Shown here one piece after another: positions 1-11,220 of a DNA stretch of 64,000 bases. The position numbers and the translations under genes were made by a program. The stretch comes from Nannochloropsis salina CCMP1776. Its lineage: Eukaryota; Sar; Eustigmatophyceae; Eustigmatales; Monodopsidaceae. Position 1 is the first letter of the stretch. Each line of letters begins with the position of its first letter. The stretch is taken from assembly GCA_004565275.1 (NCBI GenBank), contig SDOX01000009.1, positions 644,007 through 708,006 on the forward strand, written 5' to 3'. The notes under the pieces were generated by a model. It searched no databases and was not told where the DNA came from. It saw nothing but the letters and a program-made list of their open reading frames with translations.

Positions 1-1432
1 CAACGAGTGCGGAATAGCCGAGGGTTCCGGTCACTGCGAGCCCACGAAAGACATAATGTGCATGGTAATATTCGTGTGGTTGATGATCGGGGCAGGAAGC
101 GTTGGTATTTCCCCCCAAAAGAGTAAATAGTGACGCAATTATACGCATTTGTAATCACCAATTAACTCCTGCGAAATACCATCCCAAAATTCTCAAGACC
201 ATTTCCATCGGAATAGATCATTGCCCCATCCACCCATTCATCGTGGCTTTCCTTTTCTCCACACCCCACTCGTCTAGACTGACTACACCCCAGTCTGCGG
301 ATGCGATGGTACAACGTACAGCAACGCCTGCGTGGCACAATACCAAAATGGCGTTCCTGTTCGAGGCCCCGGTACCTGCGAAGATGCAAGCGAGGGAATT
401 GCGGACATTGCGGACACAAGTGGAGGACAGGATGTCGAAGAGCCCGCGAATGACCTGATTGACGGAGCGGAGGAGGTGGGCGAGGAACGAGGGGGAGGAC
501 TTTTCCCCACGCACAAATGCACAGCTGATAAAGATTGCGGTCTCCACGGGTACTGCCACGTGCAAGAAGGGGGATGTAGCTCAAAAAACCCCATCACGGA
601 GGGTGTGTGCGCCAAGAAGCCTTTGCGGTGTGAATCGCCGCCTTTTACAACGGCTTTCACTGCGGTGTGCGGCTGCGACGGCACTACCTACCCGACAGAG
701 TGCCATGCCCAGCAAGCGGGAATGAGCATTTTGTATCGGGGTGCTTGCTTTAGACAGGGAACGCCCGCGCCGGCCGACTCTTGCGGTGGTAAGGGCCTCT
801 ATGCAGAGACCTGCAACAAGGAGGGCTACTACTGCCACTACCAGCGGGGGGTTTGCAGTTTGCACGACAGCCTAGGCACATGCACCAGCAAACCGGCCAT
901 GTGCACACAGGAGATCGACCCCGTGTGCGGGTGCAACGGGAAGACCTATGACAATGCCTGCAAAGCAGCCATGGCGGGGTCCTCAATCAAGAGCAAGGGC
1001 GAGTGCCCGTTCGTCACCATCGACGACGGGTGGGGAGGAGGAGGCTTGACCATCGGCCTCCTTGCAAACGTGACCGGAGGGCCCTGCAAACCGAGTGCAG
1101 GCCTTACCTGCTCTGAGGGATACTATTGCATCTACGCCGCCGGCGTTTGTGGCTCGGAAGCGACCGCTGAGGGTTTATGCGTCGTCCAGCCCGAGTCCTG
1201 CGTGCCAGACCCATCCAGTGCCCATTCCGTTTGCGGTTGCGACGGGCACTCATGGGCCACTGCCTGCGACGCAGCCATGGCGGGAGTGGCCTTGAAGGCG
1301 GAGACAGAGTGTCCACTAGTCTCTGTGCAGGTCACGTCGCCGGCGATGAATCGTTATCGAGGACGAGTGGGGGGAGTCATGGTGATGATGACCGTGTTTG
1401 GAATGTTGCTAGGCGCGTTGGCAATCTTTTGA
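1..1432 (+). CDS. Multi-Kazal-domain protein with C-terminal membrane anchor (5' end outside window)
   Basis: Probably a secreted or surface-anchored serine-protease inhibitor. At least four Kazal-like units are visible, each with a C-x3-PVCGCDG-x-TY-x-NAC core (variants VCGCDGTTY, VCGCNGKTY, VCGCDGHSW) followed by AG-x(6-8)-G-x-C; the first unit is split by an intron. I place exons at 1..64 and 278..1432: GT at 65-66 and AG at 276-277 join in phase 0 and restore the spacing between the Cys of unit 1 and its PVCGC core. Each unit is preceded by a second Cys-rich motif of the type YYC-x-Y-x2-GVC. The last ~20 residues are hydrophobic (GVMVMMTVFGMLLGALAIF), a transmembrane or GPI-type tail. The start codon and signal peptide lie before base 1. 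The Kazal call is firm; inhibitory activity is inferred. Confidence 0.8.
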
Positions 1433-2880
1433 TTTTGGGACAGCAAGAAAAAAACGAAAAAGAGCTTGGCGGGAAAGAAACTTTGGACGAAGCATGTGGA
1501 AGAAATGACAACGAAAGAGGAAATACGTGCAATGAGGAAGGAGTAACAGATAAGGAAGGATACGCATTGAAGCTTGAAATTGCGGCGGCGGAAACGATCG
1601 AGCAGAAAATCCATGACGACGCGAGCGTTGAAAGAAGAGGAGTGCGTGTGCATTTGTAATTGTGCTTTCGCGACGCGGTCATGAGCCACACAATGTGACG
1701 ATATGTGTCCGCCTTGCCGAGAGTCTTTTGAAAAGTATCTGCGAAGTTGAGCTTTGTCGTTGTCCTTTTCCTGCTTTTCTTTCCAGAAAGGTGCATATTC
1801 CATTCTTGCAAAATAGAATTGCTTTATTATGTATACATACATATCCCTCAGATTCTGCAATACGCAACCTTGGTCGTCACGTCAAAATACCTGCGTGGAA
1901 ACGGGCTCAATCAAAGTGAGCACCACTTCATTTGTTTTAAAATCCCTCATCAAGCAGAAATCAGTCGGGCGCTTCATGCGTCGATTTCATCTTGGTTTGT
2001 GGCATTCATTGTCGATCTCTGCGTTGAAAAGCTGATAGCACGCCGTCAAGACCTGTTTTACAGGCACGTTGATGTCTCGCACGGGGGGTAAAAGCTACCC
2101 TTCCTATACCAGCATCTTTCAGGCAATTGACAAGATATACCACGAAAGCACGTCCAAGAATGTTTTCAATTTCGTCTCGAGGCTTTGCTCGCCAACTAAC
2201 CAATATCATCGACGTGGAGTGCTGTGCTGTACGAGGACATTGCCGGTACCAAACCTGCTCAAAGCTCATGCGATGGCGCCGCACCTTGCGAAAGCTCATG
2301 CGATGGCGCCGCACCTTGCGACATCTCTTGACCTTCGCAATTGAAAACCAAGAGAGCTCACCAGTCGCAATACTTCCACTTGTACCTGTCCGAAACAAAA
2401 ATAGAGATGCTGTCGTGCATAGCAGGATAGGATGGCATTTCAGAGATCTTAGCTTCTCAGGCACTTCTGATGGACGATCTTTTGTCCAGATGCCTCAAAA
2501 ACTAAAAGATATTTCAGAGATGAAGCCCTACATAAAACGTGTTGGTGGATGGTTGGGCCTGGAATTGACTTGAATGGGATGACATGTTTGGATGACACGT
2601 TGTAGATGCATGGGCCAGGGCGACTTCGTGGGCGGCAAAAGAAGCTCGCCAAGACACGCACGGCAAACCAAGTCCCACGGAGTAATAAGCACCAACCTCT
2701 CCACGGACTCAAGTCAAGTCTTTGTTTATCATTCGAGGGCTTAAAGCAGCACCTAAGACATCATTTTTGACTTTTTCTACCCCAAAATACATCTACAGTC
2801 CCAGCTACTGCATGGCTGGCGTCCGCCGGTAACTTCGACGGCCTCTTCTTCCTTTTCCGATCGCAGCAAGCCTGTCTCCA
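1433..2880. other. Intergenic region, 1.4 kb, with a 30-bp tandem duplication
   Basis: Lies between the Kazal-protein stop and the PILS-like start. I see no convincing gene on either strand: the short open frames lack recognisable domains. An exact 30-bp head-to-tail duplication occupies 2261-2320. The last few hundred bases presumably hold the promoter and leader of the transporter gene. Confidence 0.6.
2261..2320. repeat. Exact 30-bp tandem duplication (two copies)
   Basis: Bases 2261-2290 and 2291-2320 are identical. The unit begins aaagctcatgcgatggcgcc and ends in gcaccttgcg. It lies in noncoding sequence about 560 bp upstream of the PILS-like gene. No degenerate third copy is evident on either side, so it looks like a recent slippage or duplication event. 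Confidence 0.9.
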
Positions 2881-4632
2881 GTGGACAAGGAGGAAATGGT
2901 CACGTTGTCCTCAACCGCAGCAAATGCCGCGGCGATAAGCCAACAGCAGGCTTTCGACCCATTTGCGGCCGCCTCAGGAGCAGTGCTAAATCTGGTTGCC
3001 TGCTGTTGCCTTGGGGTTACTGCCAGCAGATACCGGGTACTCGACCAGCAGGCCCTCTCTGCCCTTTCACGCCTTGTCTACAACGTCTTTCAACCCTCTT
3101 TGCTTTTTACAAACGTCCTGCAAATTCTGGCCACCCCGTCTCAGGCTCGGGGCACCATTTTTCTTCTCCCTTTGGCCGCTGCCGTCCAAATTGTCACGGC
3201 GGCGGGCATCTCGAGAGTGCTGCTCCGCCTGGTTGGTCTGAATCCATTCAGCGAGGCTGGGCGTGAGGTGCGGATCTGCTCCACCTTTGCAAATGCGGGC
3301 CCCTTACCCCTCTTGTTCGTGGATGCCCTCTTCAAAAACCATCCCGACCCGACCCTCCGCACCAGGGCCGTCGCCTTCATCTCTTTCTACTTGCTGGCCT
3401 GGTCCCCCCTTTTTTGGAACTACGGCTACGGCATCCTTGTGGACAAGACAGAGGATACAGGGGGAAAGAAAGGGCAACCGATGGAGTATTCCTCGCTGGG
3501 GACGCAGTCCGTGGGAGGGCCGCGTCTGGGCTCGGGTACGGGTGGCGCGGGCATGATGGTCAACGGCAATGGGTCCGCCGCAGCCATGGTCTTGGAAGAA
3601 GGCGTCGATGGGAAGGAGACACATGCGACGAATTGGACCTCCCCACACCAGCAACAGTACAGCCGGCAGCAGGTGCCGTGCTCAGAGGGCCGCAGCTACC
3701 CTTCACATGCCCTCGTCAGGTCAGCGTTGGAGAAAGCCCGGCGAGTCGCACATTCGCGGGCGATGAAGAAGCTGCTCAACCCCCCGACCTTGGGGTGCAC
3801 GCTGGGGGCCCTGGTAGGCGTTTGCTCTCCGCTTCGCGGGTAAGTGTTTTGGGGGAAGAAAGGCAGAGCGGGACAAGGGAAAGAAACTGAGGAAAGTCGC
3901 TTGCTAGCCTCTTGGTGCTTCTCGCAGTCCCCTGCTGCCCATTTGGTGGCAACGGTGCCCAAGTGGTTAATATACACACGCGCAACCTTACTCCTTTTTA
4001 TGCCGTACACCACCTAGGCTCTTGTTCGGGGACACTGCGCCCTTCTCCTGCGTGTTTTCCGCTCTGAGGACCATGGGCTCTGCTTACGTGCCCTGTGTGC
4101 TCCTGATTCTTTCCGGATCACTGGCGCAGGTACGCAAAAAAAGGAGCGAAGAAAAGCTATGGCCTTGAGGCATCTGTCTTTTTCATGTTGTTTCGTCTGC
4201 AACATATGACAATTTTAGAGACCCCATTAAATTTCATGTCCACCAGACATGTACAGACATCCGCCGACTCACACATTATCCAACATTGCACAGGGTCTGG
4301 AGGGCTTTGATAGCAACGTTTTCCGGCGTGCCATGTTGGTCATGTTTCAACGTTTTTGCATCATGCCTGCAGTGGCGTTTGCCTGCGTTGAAACCGGAAA
4401 ACGCACAGGGTTACTGCCCACCCAGGACCCTTTACTCCTCTTTGTGATCCTCTTGCAAGGGTGCATGCCCTCCGCTCAAAACTCTGTACTCATTTTGCAA
4501 TTAGAGAGACGGCCTCAGGCGGCTGCGTCGATAGCACGCCTCATATCAACCGTCTATATTTTGTCCATACTACCTGTTGGTATGTTGATCCGCACGTTAC
4601 TCTCCTACTGTCCCATGGGATTCACCGCGTAA
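2881..4632 (+). CDS. PIN-like / PILS-type membrane transport protein (auxin efflux carrier family)
   Basis: Integral membrane carrier of the Mem_trans (auxin efflux carrier) family; plant PILS members sit in the ER and regulate intracellular auxin. The algal substrate is unknown. Exons are 2881..3839, 4018..4129 and 4294..4632, with GTAAGT and GTACGC donors and AG acceptors, giving ~469 aa. The N-terminal half has five or so hydrophobic helices (LVYNVFQPSLLFTNVLQILA is typical), then a central hydrophilic Gly/Ser-rich loop (residues ~195-280). The C-terminal half follows, beginning PLRGLLFGDTAP, spelled only after splicing exon 1 to exon 2, then PCVLLILSGSL and the MPSAQNSVL signature in exon 3. 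The spliced LRGLLFGDTAP is the strongest proof of the first junction. Length and two-bundle topology fit PILS better than canonical long PINs. Confidence 0.87.
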
Positions 4633-5189
4633 CACACGGAAGAATGACGAAAGCGACCTAACAGGCAAAAATTGCATCTCGTCATGTATTGGTTCGCAAT
4701 AAAAAATGGATGCGTTGATTCCGAGCTTATTTGATGTCATTTAGCTGCCTTTTGAGGTCTCCGAGAATATTGGAAAAGCGTCCAGCCACGGTAGCTACGC
4801 CACACGAGCCCTTCCCCGACCCTCTCCGCTATTATCTCAAATAAATGCGTGTCAAACAGCCCCGCACATGCACCACAGAGCTTGGTCTCATCCCACACTT
4901 ATGTAGTGCATCTTCTTGTGGGTATTGGAGGCAGTCCGCCCCCTAGACGCCTTTTTCCCTCTGATACCGAGCATGTCCTAAATACTTACTACCAGCGCTC
5001 TAATGACCCGAAGAAACCGCCCACCGCTCACTCCCCGCAAATATTCACTCTACCATCTTGTCCCGCGTTCATCCACAGGCGAAGCGCCGAGTGACCGAGT
5101 ACTTGAACTACTACATCGTGTGTTATCTCTAACAGGTGGTTTTGCGGTCTTTCCAGGATTGTTGGACCCGAAGCAATCCTACAAAAAGC
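4633..5189. other. Intergenic region between transporter and Gln-rich gene
   Basis: An A-rich aataaa-like element at about 4699 is a plausible poly(A) signal for the upstream gene. A pyrimidine-rich stretch ending in ctctaacag at 5135 could be the acceptor of an intron in the 5' leader of the next gene, but no upstream coding exon was found. Confidence 0.4.
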
Positions 5190-8100
5190 ATGTGGCACCC
5201 AAATGGCCTGATGCCTTCAGGCTACGAAGATGCCATCGTGAGCCAGTCCGTGAAGGGTCAGCCACCAAAGGAACAACAGCAGCAATGTCAGCCGTCATCT
5301 CAAGGGGTTTATGGGCAGATGGTCTCAGGTGTATCACAGGAAAAAGTGAAAAGAGGCCCTAACAAGGGAAAGCCTAATTCCAAAGATTCTGTAAACAAAG
5401 GTCGGCGTCAGCAGCAAGGAAATGGACAAAAAATGCAAGATCATCCATCAGAAATGCAACATTTTCAACAAGGCAGCAGTTTACCGTCTTTCGAGCAGCA
5501 GTGGATGGCATTGATGGGACAAAATCTTACCTCGAACAGAGCCCCTCATCCTCTCCACGGCACGGTTCCCGCCGGCTCATTCGATTCGATGCGGGTCGAT
5601 ATCCAACAAGTCATGGCACCGGGAGTCGCACACAGCTTTATAATGTGGTGCATGAACCAGCGACCGCACCTCCCGCACGAAGCAATTCACTCCATTGTGC
5701 AGACTCAAGCAGGGATCTTGGCGCGGGCCATGATCCTCAAGGGCGCTTCTCACCTTTTGACAATGGAAGAACTTTCTCTTTACGTCTACGACCCGACAAC
5801 ACTCTGCGAGCTACAAACAGCGCTCTGGCGGGCAGCGAACGAAAGGGTGGTGGTCAGCGAGGGGTGGCTCCTTCTCCTGTCCTTCTTGGGCTTAGCGCCG
5901 TCCATGGGCCCGACCCTGGCACCCGCCCCGGCCCATGCTATGAACACTTCTCAGAATGGGGGGGGGAAGCAAAACGCCCTGCATCAGATGTCACCCTTTC
6001 CCTCAAGTCTCACAGCCGGCGCGTCTCCTTTCTCCTTGCCCTCTTCGGGCCAGGGGGAGGCTGGAGGTAGCCCTTTCTTGCCCGCGCCCCACCAGCTTCA
6101 AGCACATCAACGAGCTCATCAACAAGTTTTGACCCTTGCTCTCATGGCGCAACAGCAACAAAACCAACAAGCACGAGGATCGGTTCCCGGATTGCCTTTC
6201 ATGAATATGCTTGGGCCGGAGCAGAATTCATTTCGACACGTCTTGGAGCCGCAAGTTTCCCGATGGCAGCACCAGCAGCAGCAAGCAAATAATTTGTTGT
6301 TGCTGCAGGACACAGTGGCGAAGGAAAGCAGAAAAGTGGGTCAGGAGAACCCGCATGGCTCGAATACCAAGAACAAGCGGCCGCAGCTGTCAGGAAAGGA
6401 GCGGGGATGGCGACAAGCAGCCAAGGCTGGAGGGACGGGGGCGTCCGAGGGCGCATCCCTTTCCAAGGCACCTGACTCGAGCACGAGGCCGATAGCGCCC
6501 TTGCCCATGGCTGCCACCGAGGACCGATGGCAGGAAAGGTTGCCACAGACGGGAAATCGTCTCTCATATCCTGCTGGGGGTCGCGGGGGGGACTCCCATG
6601 GGCCTCCCGCCGGTCCTCGTGTTCCTGAGATCCCGCCTTCGTCCTTGCCCACTCCTCTGGGAGCTCCCTCGCACGTAGATCCTTTGCCTCCTGCCAAGCT
6701 TTCATCCTCTGCGTCCACCTCGGCGATGCCAGGGCCACGGTCGGCACCCACGGCCTCGGTCATGTCGCAGGCCTCGCACTTCTCGTCCTCCACCGACGCC
6801 TCCCTCCCCTCCGACCTGGCTGTATCTTCCTCTGAGGCCGCCGTTTCTCCCTTGTCCATGACCGCTTCTGAAAAGCAAGGGCCTGCGAGCGCAGACGAAG
6901 ATACGGGGGAGAAGACGCGGTATGGAGGGGCCCTGACTGTGTCAGCGAGACGACCGGATGTTTCCCCCGACGGAAAGGAAGCGACAGTATTCGTCGCAGC
7001 AGCGCGATCCCAGCCACAGTCACTGGAGCAGGAAAAGACCCAGGGGCGGGAGCAGGGGTTAGGGCGGTTGAAAGAGCAAGACGCGGAACAGCATTGGGTG
7101 GAGCGGAATGACGCGGCGAAGGGTAGCAGGGCCACCCAACAATTTATGCGCGAGGGGTACAAGGGATCCGGGGGGAGTCACACGGGAACCACGTGGGATT
7201 CCTCGGACGACGAAAGCGACATGGAGCTAGATGGCCACGCGGAGGTGCTCACTAGCTTGTCGTTGGCCTTGGTAGGAAGCCAGGAGCAGAAGGGAGGCTC
7301 CCAAACAAGCAGGGGCCAGTGGCCGGCGAAGGAGGAGGAGGGGGAGGAGGAGGAGTGCGAGGATGCTTCTGACTTCGGTGTGGAGGAACTGGAGGGTGAG
7401 GAGAGTGGCCAGGACTCCGATGCGATGCAATACGCAGCGGAGCGCAAATTGGGCCCTGGCACGCTCGGCCCCTATCGCCCCTTGACCGTGGCGCATAAGG
7501 AGGCACCCCCGCTTCTCAGGAAAGGCCGTCGGGTCCGACGTCGTCGGTCGCACGCGATCGATGATTGTTTGCTCGGTGACTTTGCTGGATGGATGCATCA
7601 GGACTTGGGCATCACAAACCAGCTCATGGCGCGGGCCATCAGCATTGGCATCGACGAGGGTGTCTCCCGCCTGGTCAAGCTGCTCAAGCCGCACGCGGAC
7701 CCGTCGCAATCGACGGGCGATTTCTTGGGGGTGTCAAGCATTTCCAAGCCTGCACGCGGTCGGGTGCTCTTCAGGAAATGGGAGGAGGTGATTCGTTTTT
7801 TGGAGAGGTCCGTAACCGAATGCTGGAGCCGTTTGCCTCCGTCCGCGGGACCCACGTTGGACTACCACGTCAAGCATATTCAGTGTTTTGGCAGCTTCCT
7901 TCGGGCGCAGGGTTTTGATTTTCAACTGGATGGGGGCTCCGCCTGTAAATCGACGATTGGCCTGACGCGCTTGGCGAAGGCGATGTTTGGGCGGACGGCG
8001 TCGGAGCTGGAGGAGGAGCGTAAACGAGGGAAGACCCAGGAGATAGACAAGGTGGAAGGGATGAAATACGCACTGTCCGCGGAAACGATGCAGCAGGTGC

Positions 8101-10610
8101 GCCACTGGGCGGCAATGGAGAGATGGGGGGCAAACAGAGGCGGCTTGGACTCGGCGCAGGTCATGAAGATGGTGGGCCGGGCAGCTCAAGCTCTCAAACG
8201 AAAGGTGATCACGGGGGTTGAGACGGGGGGGGGGGGCATCAAGGCATGAGAGGACTGGGCCTTCGTTTCGCGATTGCGTTGAAAGTTGGGCGTTTTGTCG
8301 CGTACATTTCTTCAAAAGCGCCCTTTTATAGCCCGTCGACTCACTTGCTCTCCTCTTTACCCCTCTTCATCTCCTCGTCAGCACATCAACCCCATCGCGT
8401 ACTTCACGGACACAAAATGGTCCCGGATCGATGGCAGCCTCTGGGAGCAGGAGCTCGGCGCCCTCCTGGGACTTGAAGCATGTCAGCGTTGTAATAATCG
8501 TCGGTCGGTAAAGGAAGCGAGGTCTTCGGAGGCGGAGAAGGAGAAGACTTTGAAGGAGATCGCGGAGGGAGAGGACAATTGTGGCCTCCCGGCCTTGCAC
8601 GCGTATCTGACGTCGCGAAAGGCCTTGCCGCCCCCGCAATCGAATGACGGCATGCTCATAGGCGCCATGATGGAGGAGGTGGTTCGGGACCCGCGGGCCT
8701 TTTCCCTGCCCTTCATCAAAAAGAGGCGGTCGCCCTCCCGGCCCGCCTACAGGGAGCCGTTCAAACAGAGGTCCGGGCTGGAGGCCAGGACATCCTCCCT
8801 ACGGAAGGTGAGGGGCAGCGAAGGTGTAGGCGGGACGGATAGGGCCCGTCTGAAACACTTGGAGGCACCTCCTGTCTCCTGGGAGCCCGTCAGCGCCGGC
8901 TCGGCCGCCCCGGCGTTTCGTGGCACGAAACGCCCGGGCTTATTCGTGGAGGCTCAGCCCTCGCCAAAGAAAGCCATTAAATCGGTGCTGGACGGCAGAC
9001 CTTGGGGCGGGCGGACGGCAATGCGTGGCGGTCCTGGGTCGGCTCTGAGCATTAGCAATGCGGAGACCTCGCCCAGTGGCAGGAAAAAAGGGAAGGCTGG
9101 GAAAAGCAGAGCCGAGAGTCCGGGTCCCCTTTCGACGGAGAGCAAGGCGGACCTGGTAGCCGTGGAGGGCTTGACCGAGGACCTTGTGGTCGAGCTCGGG
9201 TCGTGGCTGGAAACGTACCAAGGAATGAGGCTCCGTCTCGCCCTTCGGAAGGCTTACCGAGTCAGCCATCTTGTCGGCCGCCTCCTTCGGGAGGGCGCCG
9301 AGGCAAGGGCGGGCACCGCGGCGAGCGGTCCGCGAACGGTGCAGGAAGGCCTATCTTCTCCCTCCCTGGCTTTTGCGTCCACTCAAGCACTGGAGGGACA
9401 GAGAGGAGTAATAGAGGACTGGCCGTCACTGCAGGCCCTGCTCAAAGGCGCGCGTGGCCATCCATCGTTCAATCCTGAGGTGCTTGCCCCCGTCTTCCTC
9501 TTTTTGGAAGGAACCAAGCAGCCTGAGGACGGGCTGTCCGCAACGGGGCAGCTTGGCTTTCACAAGGCGGGGAACTGGGCCCGAAGGGAACGACAGGCCG
9601 GGAGAAAAGCACCGCACAGTGGGATGGTTGAAGACACGGAGAATGTTTGTCGAGCCAGGGATACATTGGAGGGGAAGACGCGTTCGAGCGAAGGGCGGGA
9701 GTCGACAGAGGGGCGCCTGACCGATTTTGCAACCCTATTCTCGCGAGCTCCCGGCGCGCAAGGGAAGCAAGGAGAGGTTTTGGGGGAGACACGTGAAACG
9801 TCTTGTAGAGGAGGAGGGGAACTACGGGAGGTGGGTGAGAATCGGAAAGACGACAAGCTTTTCTTGAAGGCGTCGTCCTCCCTTCGCATGGTAAGAGCCT
9901 CCTCCCCTTGCTCGGAAACCTCCTCCACCTCCATCGTCATATCCTCCACAGCGGACTCGCAAGGTGTCATGTCCACACCCACGTTGTGTGCAGGAGGAGA
10001 AGAGAAGACGAGCTTTGCCCGGGTTCCTAATGACTGTCCATGGCGCCACTCCGCCTTCAATGTGGAGGAAACTCCCACTCGACACCCGTCCTCTCCTGCT
10101 CTTCTTGATTCCCGTTCCAAGGACCAGGCTCTCGTTTTGAAGGGGACTGCGACGTTCGATCTTCACGCCGACGAGAGCGGAGATCCCGCCGAGGAAAACT
10201 CCCCGATAAAGCCCCCAACGCCGGACGTGAAGGCAGAAAAGGTTGGACTGAAAAGTGGAAGAATAGGATTAGAAACAGGAGAAGATAAGCGAGTGCCGGC
10301 GGCAGCCTTAGTAAAGCTCTCGAATGGTGTCAAGGAGGAGTTCAAGACTTGGTTGGCTGAGCACCGATCCTCCCTGACCACGGAATCGCGAGAGCACTAC
10401 GCCAAGGTGGTGGGAAACACCTTCAAAAGCCACGCCAGCACGTATTGGGGGGCCAAGAAAACAATCAAAACGAAGGAGGATGTGGTTGTACTCCTGCGGG
10501 AAGAACCGCTTCGTTTGCAGCAGGCAAGGGAGATGGTGCAGAATTTGTCGTCGTATTCGGCAGCGAGTTCCTGGGGTCATTTCATGCATTTCTTGGGGTT
10601 GGCAGTGTAG
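5190..10610 (+). CDS. Very long Gln-rich protein of unknown function with repeated FxxW...FLGLA helical module
   Basis: I do not recognise this protein. The first in-frame ATG is at 5190. The downstream reading frame joins through a 177-bp intron (8205-8381, AAG|GTGATC ... CTCGTCAG|CAC) exactly in phase 0, giving ~1747 aa instead of two genes. The N-terminus is Gln/Asn-rich, followed by Ser/Pro-rich disordered sequence and an acidic patch (nt ~7330-7400). Ordered islands occur at nt ~5620-5905, ~7556-7935, ~9157-9290 and ~10340-10606. The first and last are ~88-residue modules of near-equal length that start F-x2-W, have LPHE/LTTE near position 12 and end FLGLA. The second and third look like divergent relatives. 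The last copy has a faint likeness to SAM-like core-binding domains of tyrosine recombinases, but no catalytic domain follows. A nuclear or transcriptional role is only a guess from composition. Confidence 0.6.
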
Positions 10611-11220
10611 ATATGCGATGGAGAGGCGATGAAGAGCGGCTTGTGAGCATGGGTTGCACAAGAAGCACAGGGAATGTGACGCGGCCATTATGAGATAGAA
10701 AAAGAGATTAGAGGTGTCATTCTTCTTTTTTGTTATGATCTTCACGTGCATTGGAGAGCGATAAGGTGGAATGTTGATAGAACGCTGGATTACAGGTCAT
10801 TTTTAACGAAACGCACGTCTGAATTATGCAGCCAAGCCCCCGAAAAAAGATCGATGGCGAGATCTATCCTTCAAAGCAAGCCGAAAGATTATTCGTGTGG
10901 CACGTCTCGCGCGGTCCTGTACATATTCCTTTTGTCTTTGATTTTTTGGGCATCGAATGCGTACTCAATTGCGCTCTTCAGTTATTTGTTTTCATACCAG
11001 GATCATTTGTCGATCATCACTCTTGCCACCCCCCTCCGTAGGCTCCTCTATTTAGAAAATTCTCAGCTTTTCTCTGTACAATAAATCAAAGACCAAGGCC
11101 CGCTCTTCCTTGCAGCCTTTCCCACCTATCGGCTCCATAGGATCCGACCCACTCTAGGACGCAGCCGCGCAGAGGACCCGCGACCATTAAATTAGTCCTG
11201 CTCCGTTCCATTCCTTCCAC
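10611..11220. other. Intergenic region between convergent 3' ends
   Basis: Separates the stop of the Gln-rich gene from the stop of the minus-strand WEE1-like gene. It is AT-richer than its surroundings and holds an aataaa element near 11081 on the + strand. No gene seen. Confidence 0.5.

Noticed and set aside
8286-8381. A separate gene starting at an alternative codon near 8286
   Set aside because: The first ~32 codons look like intron sequence, and a phase-0 intron 8205-8381 fuses the frame to the upstream Gln-rich protein.
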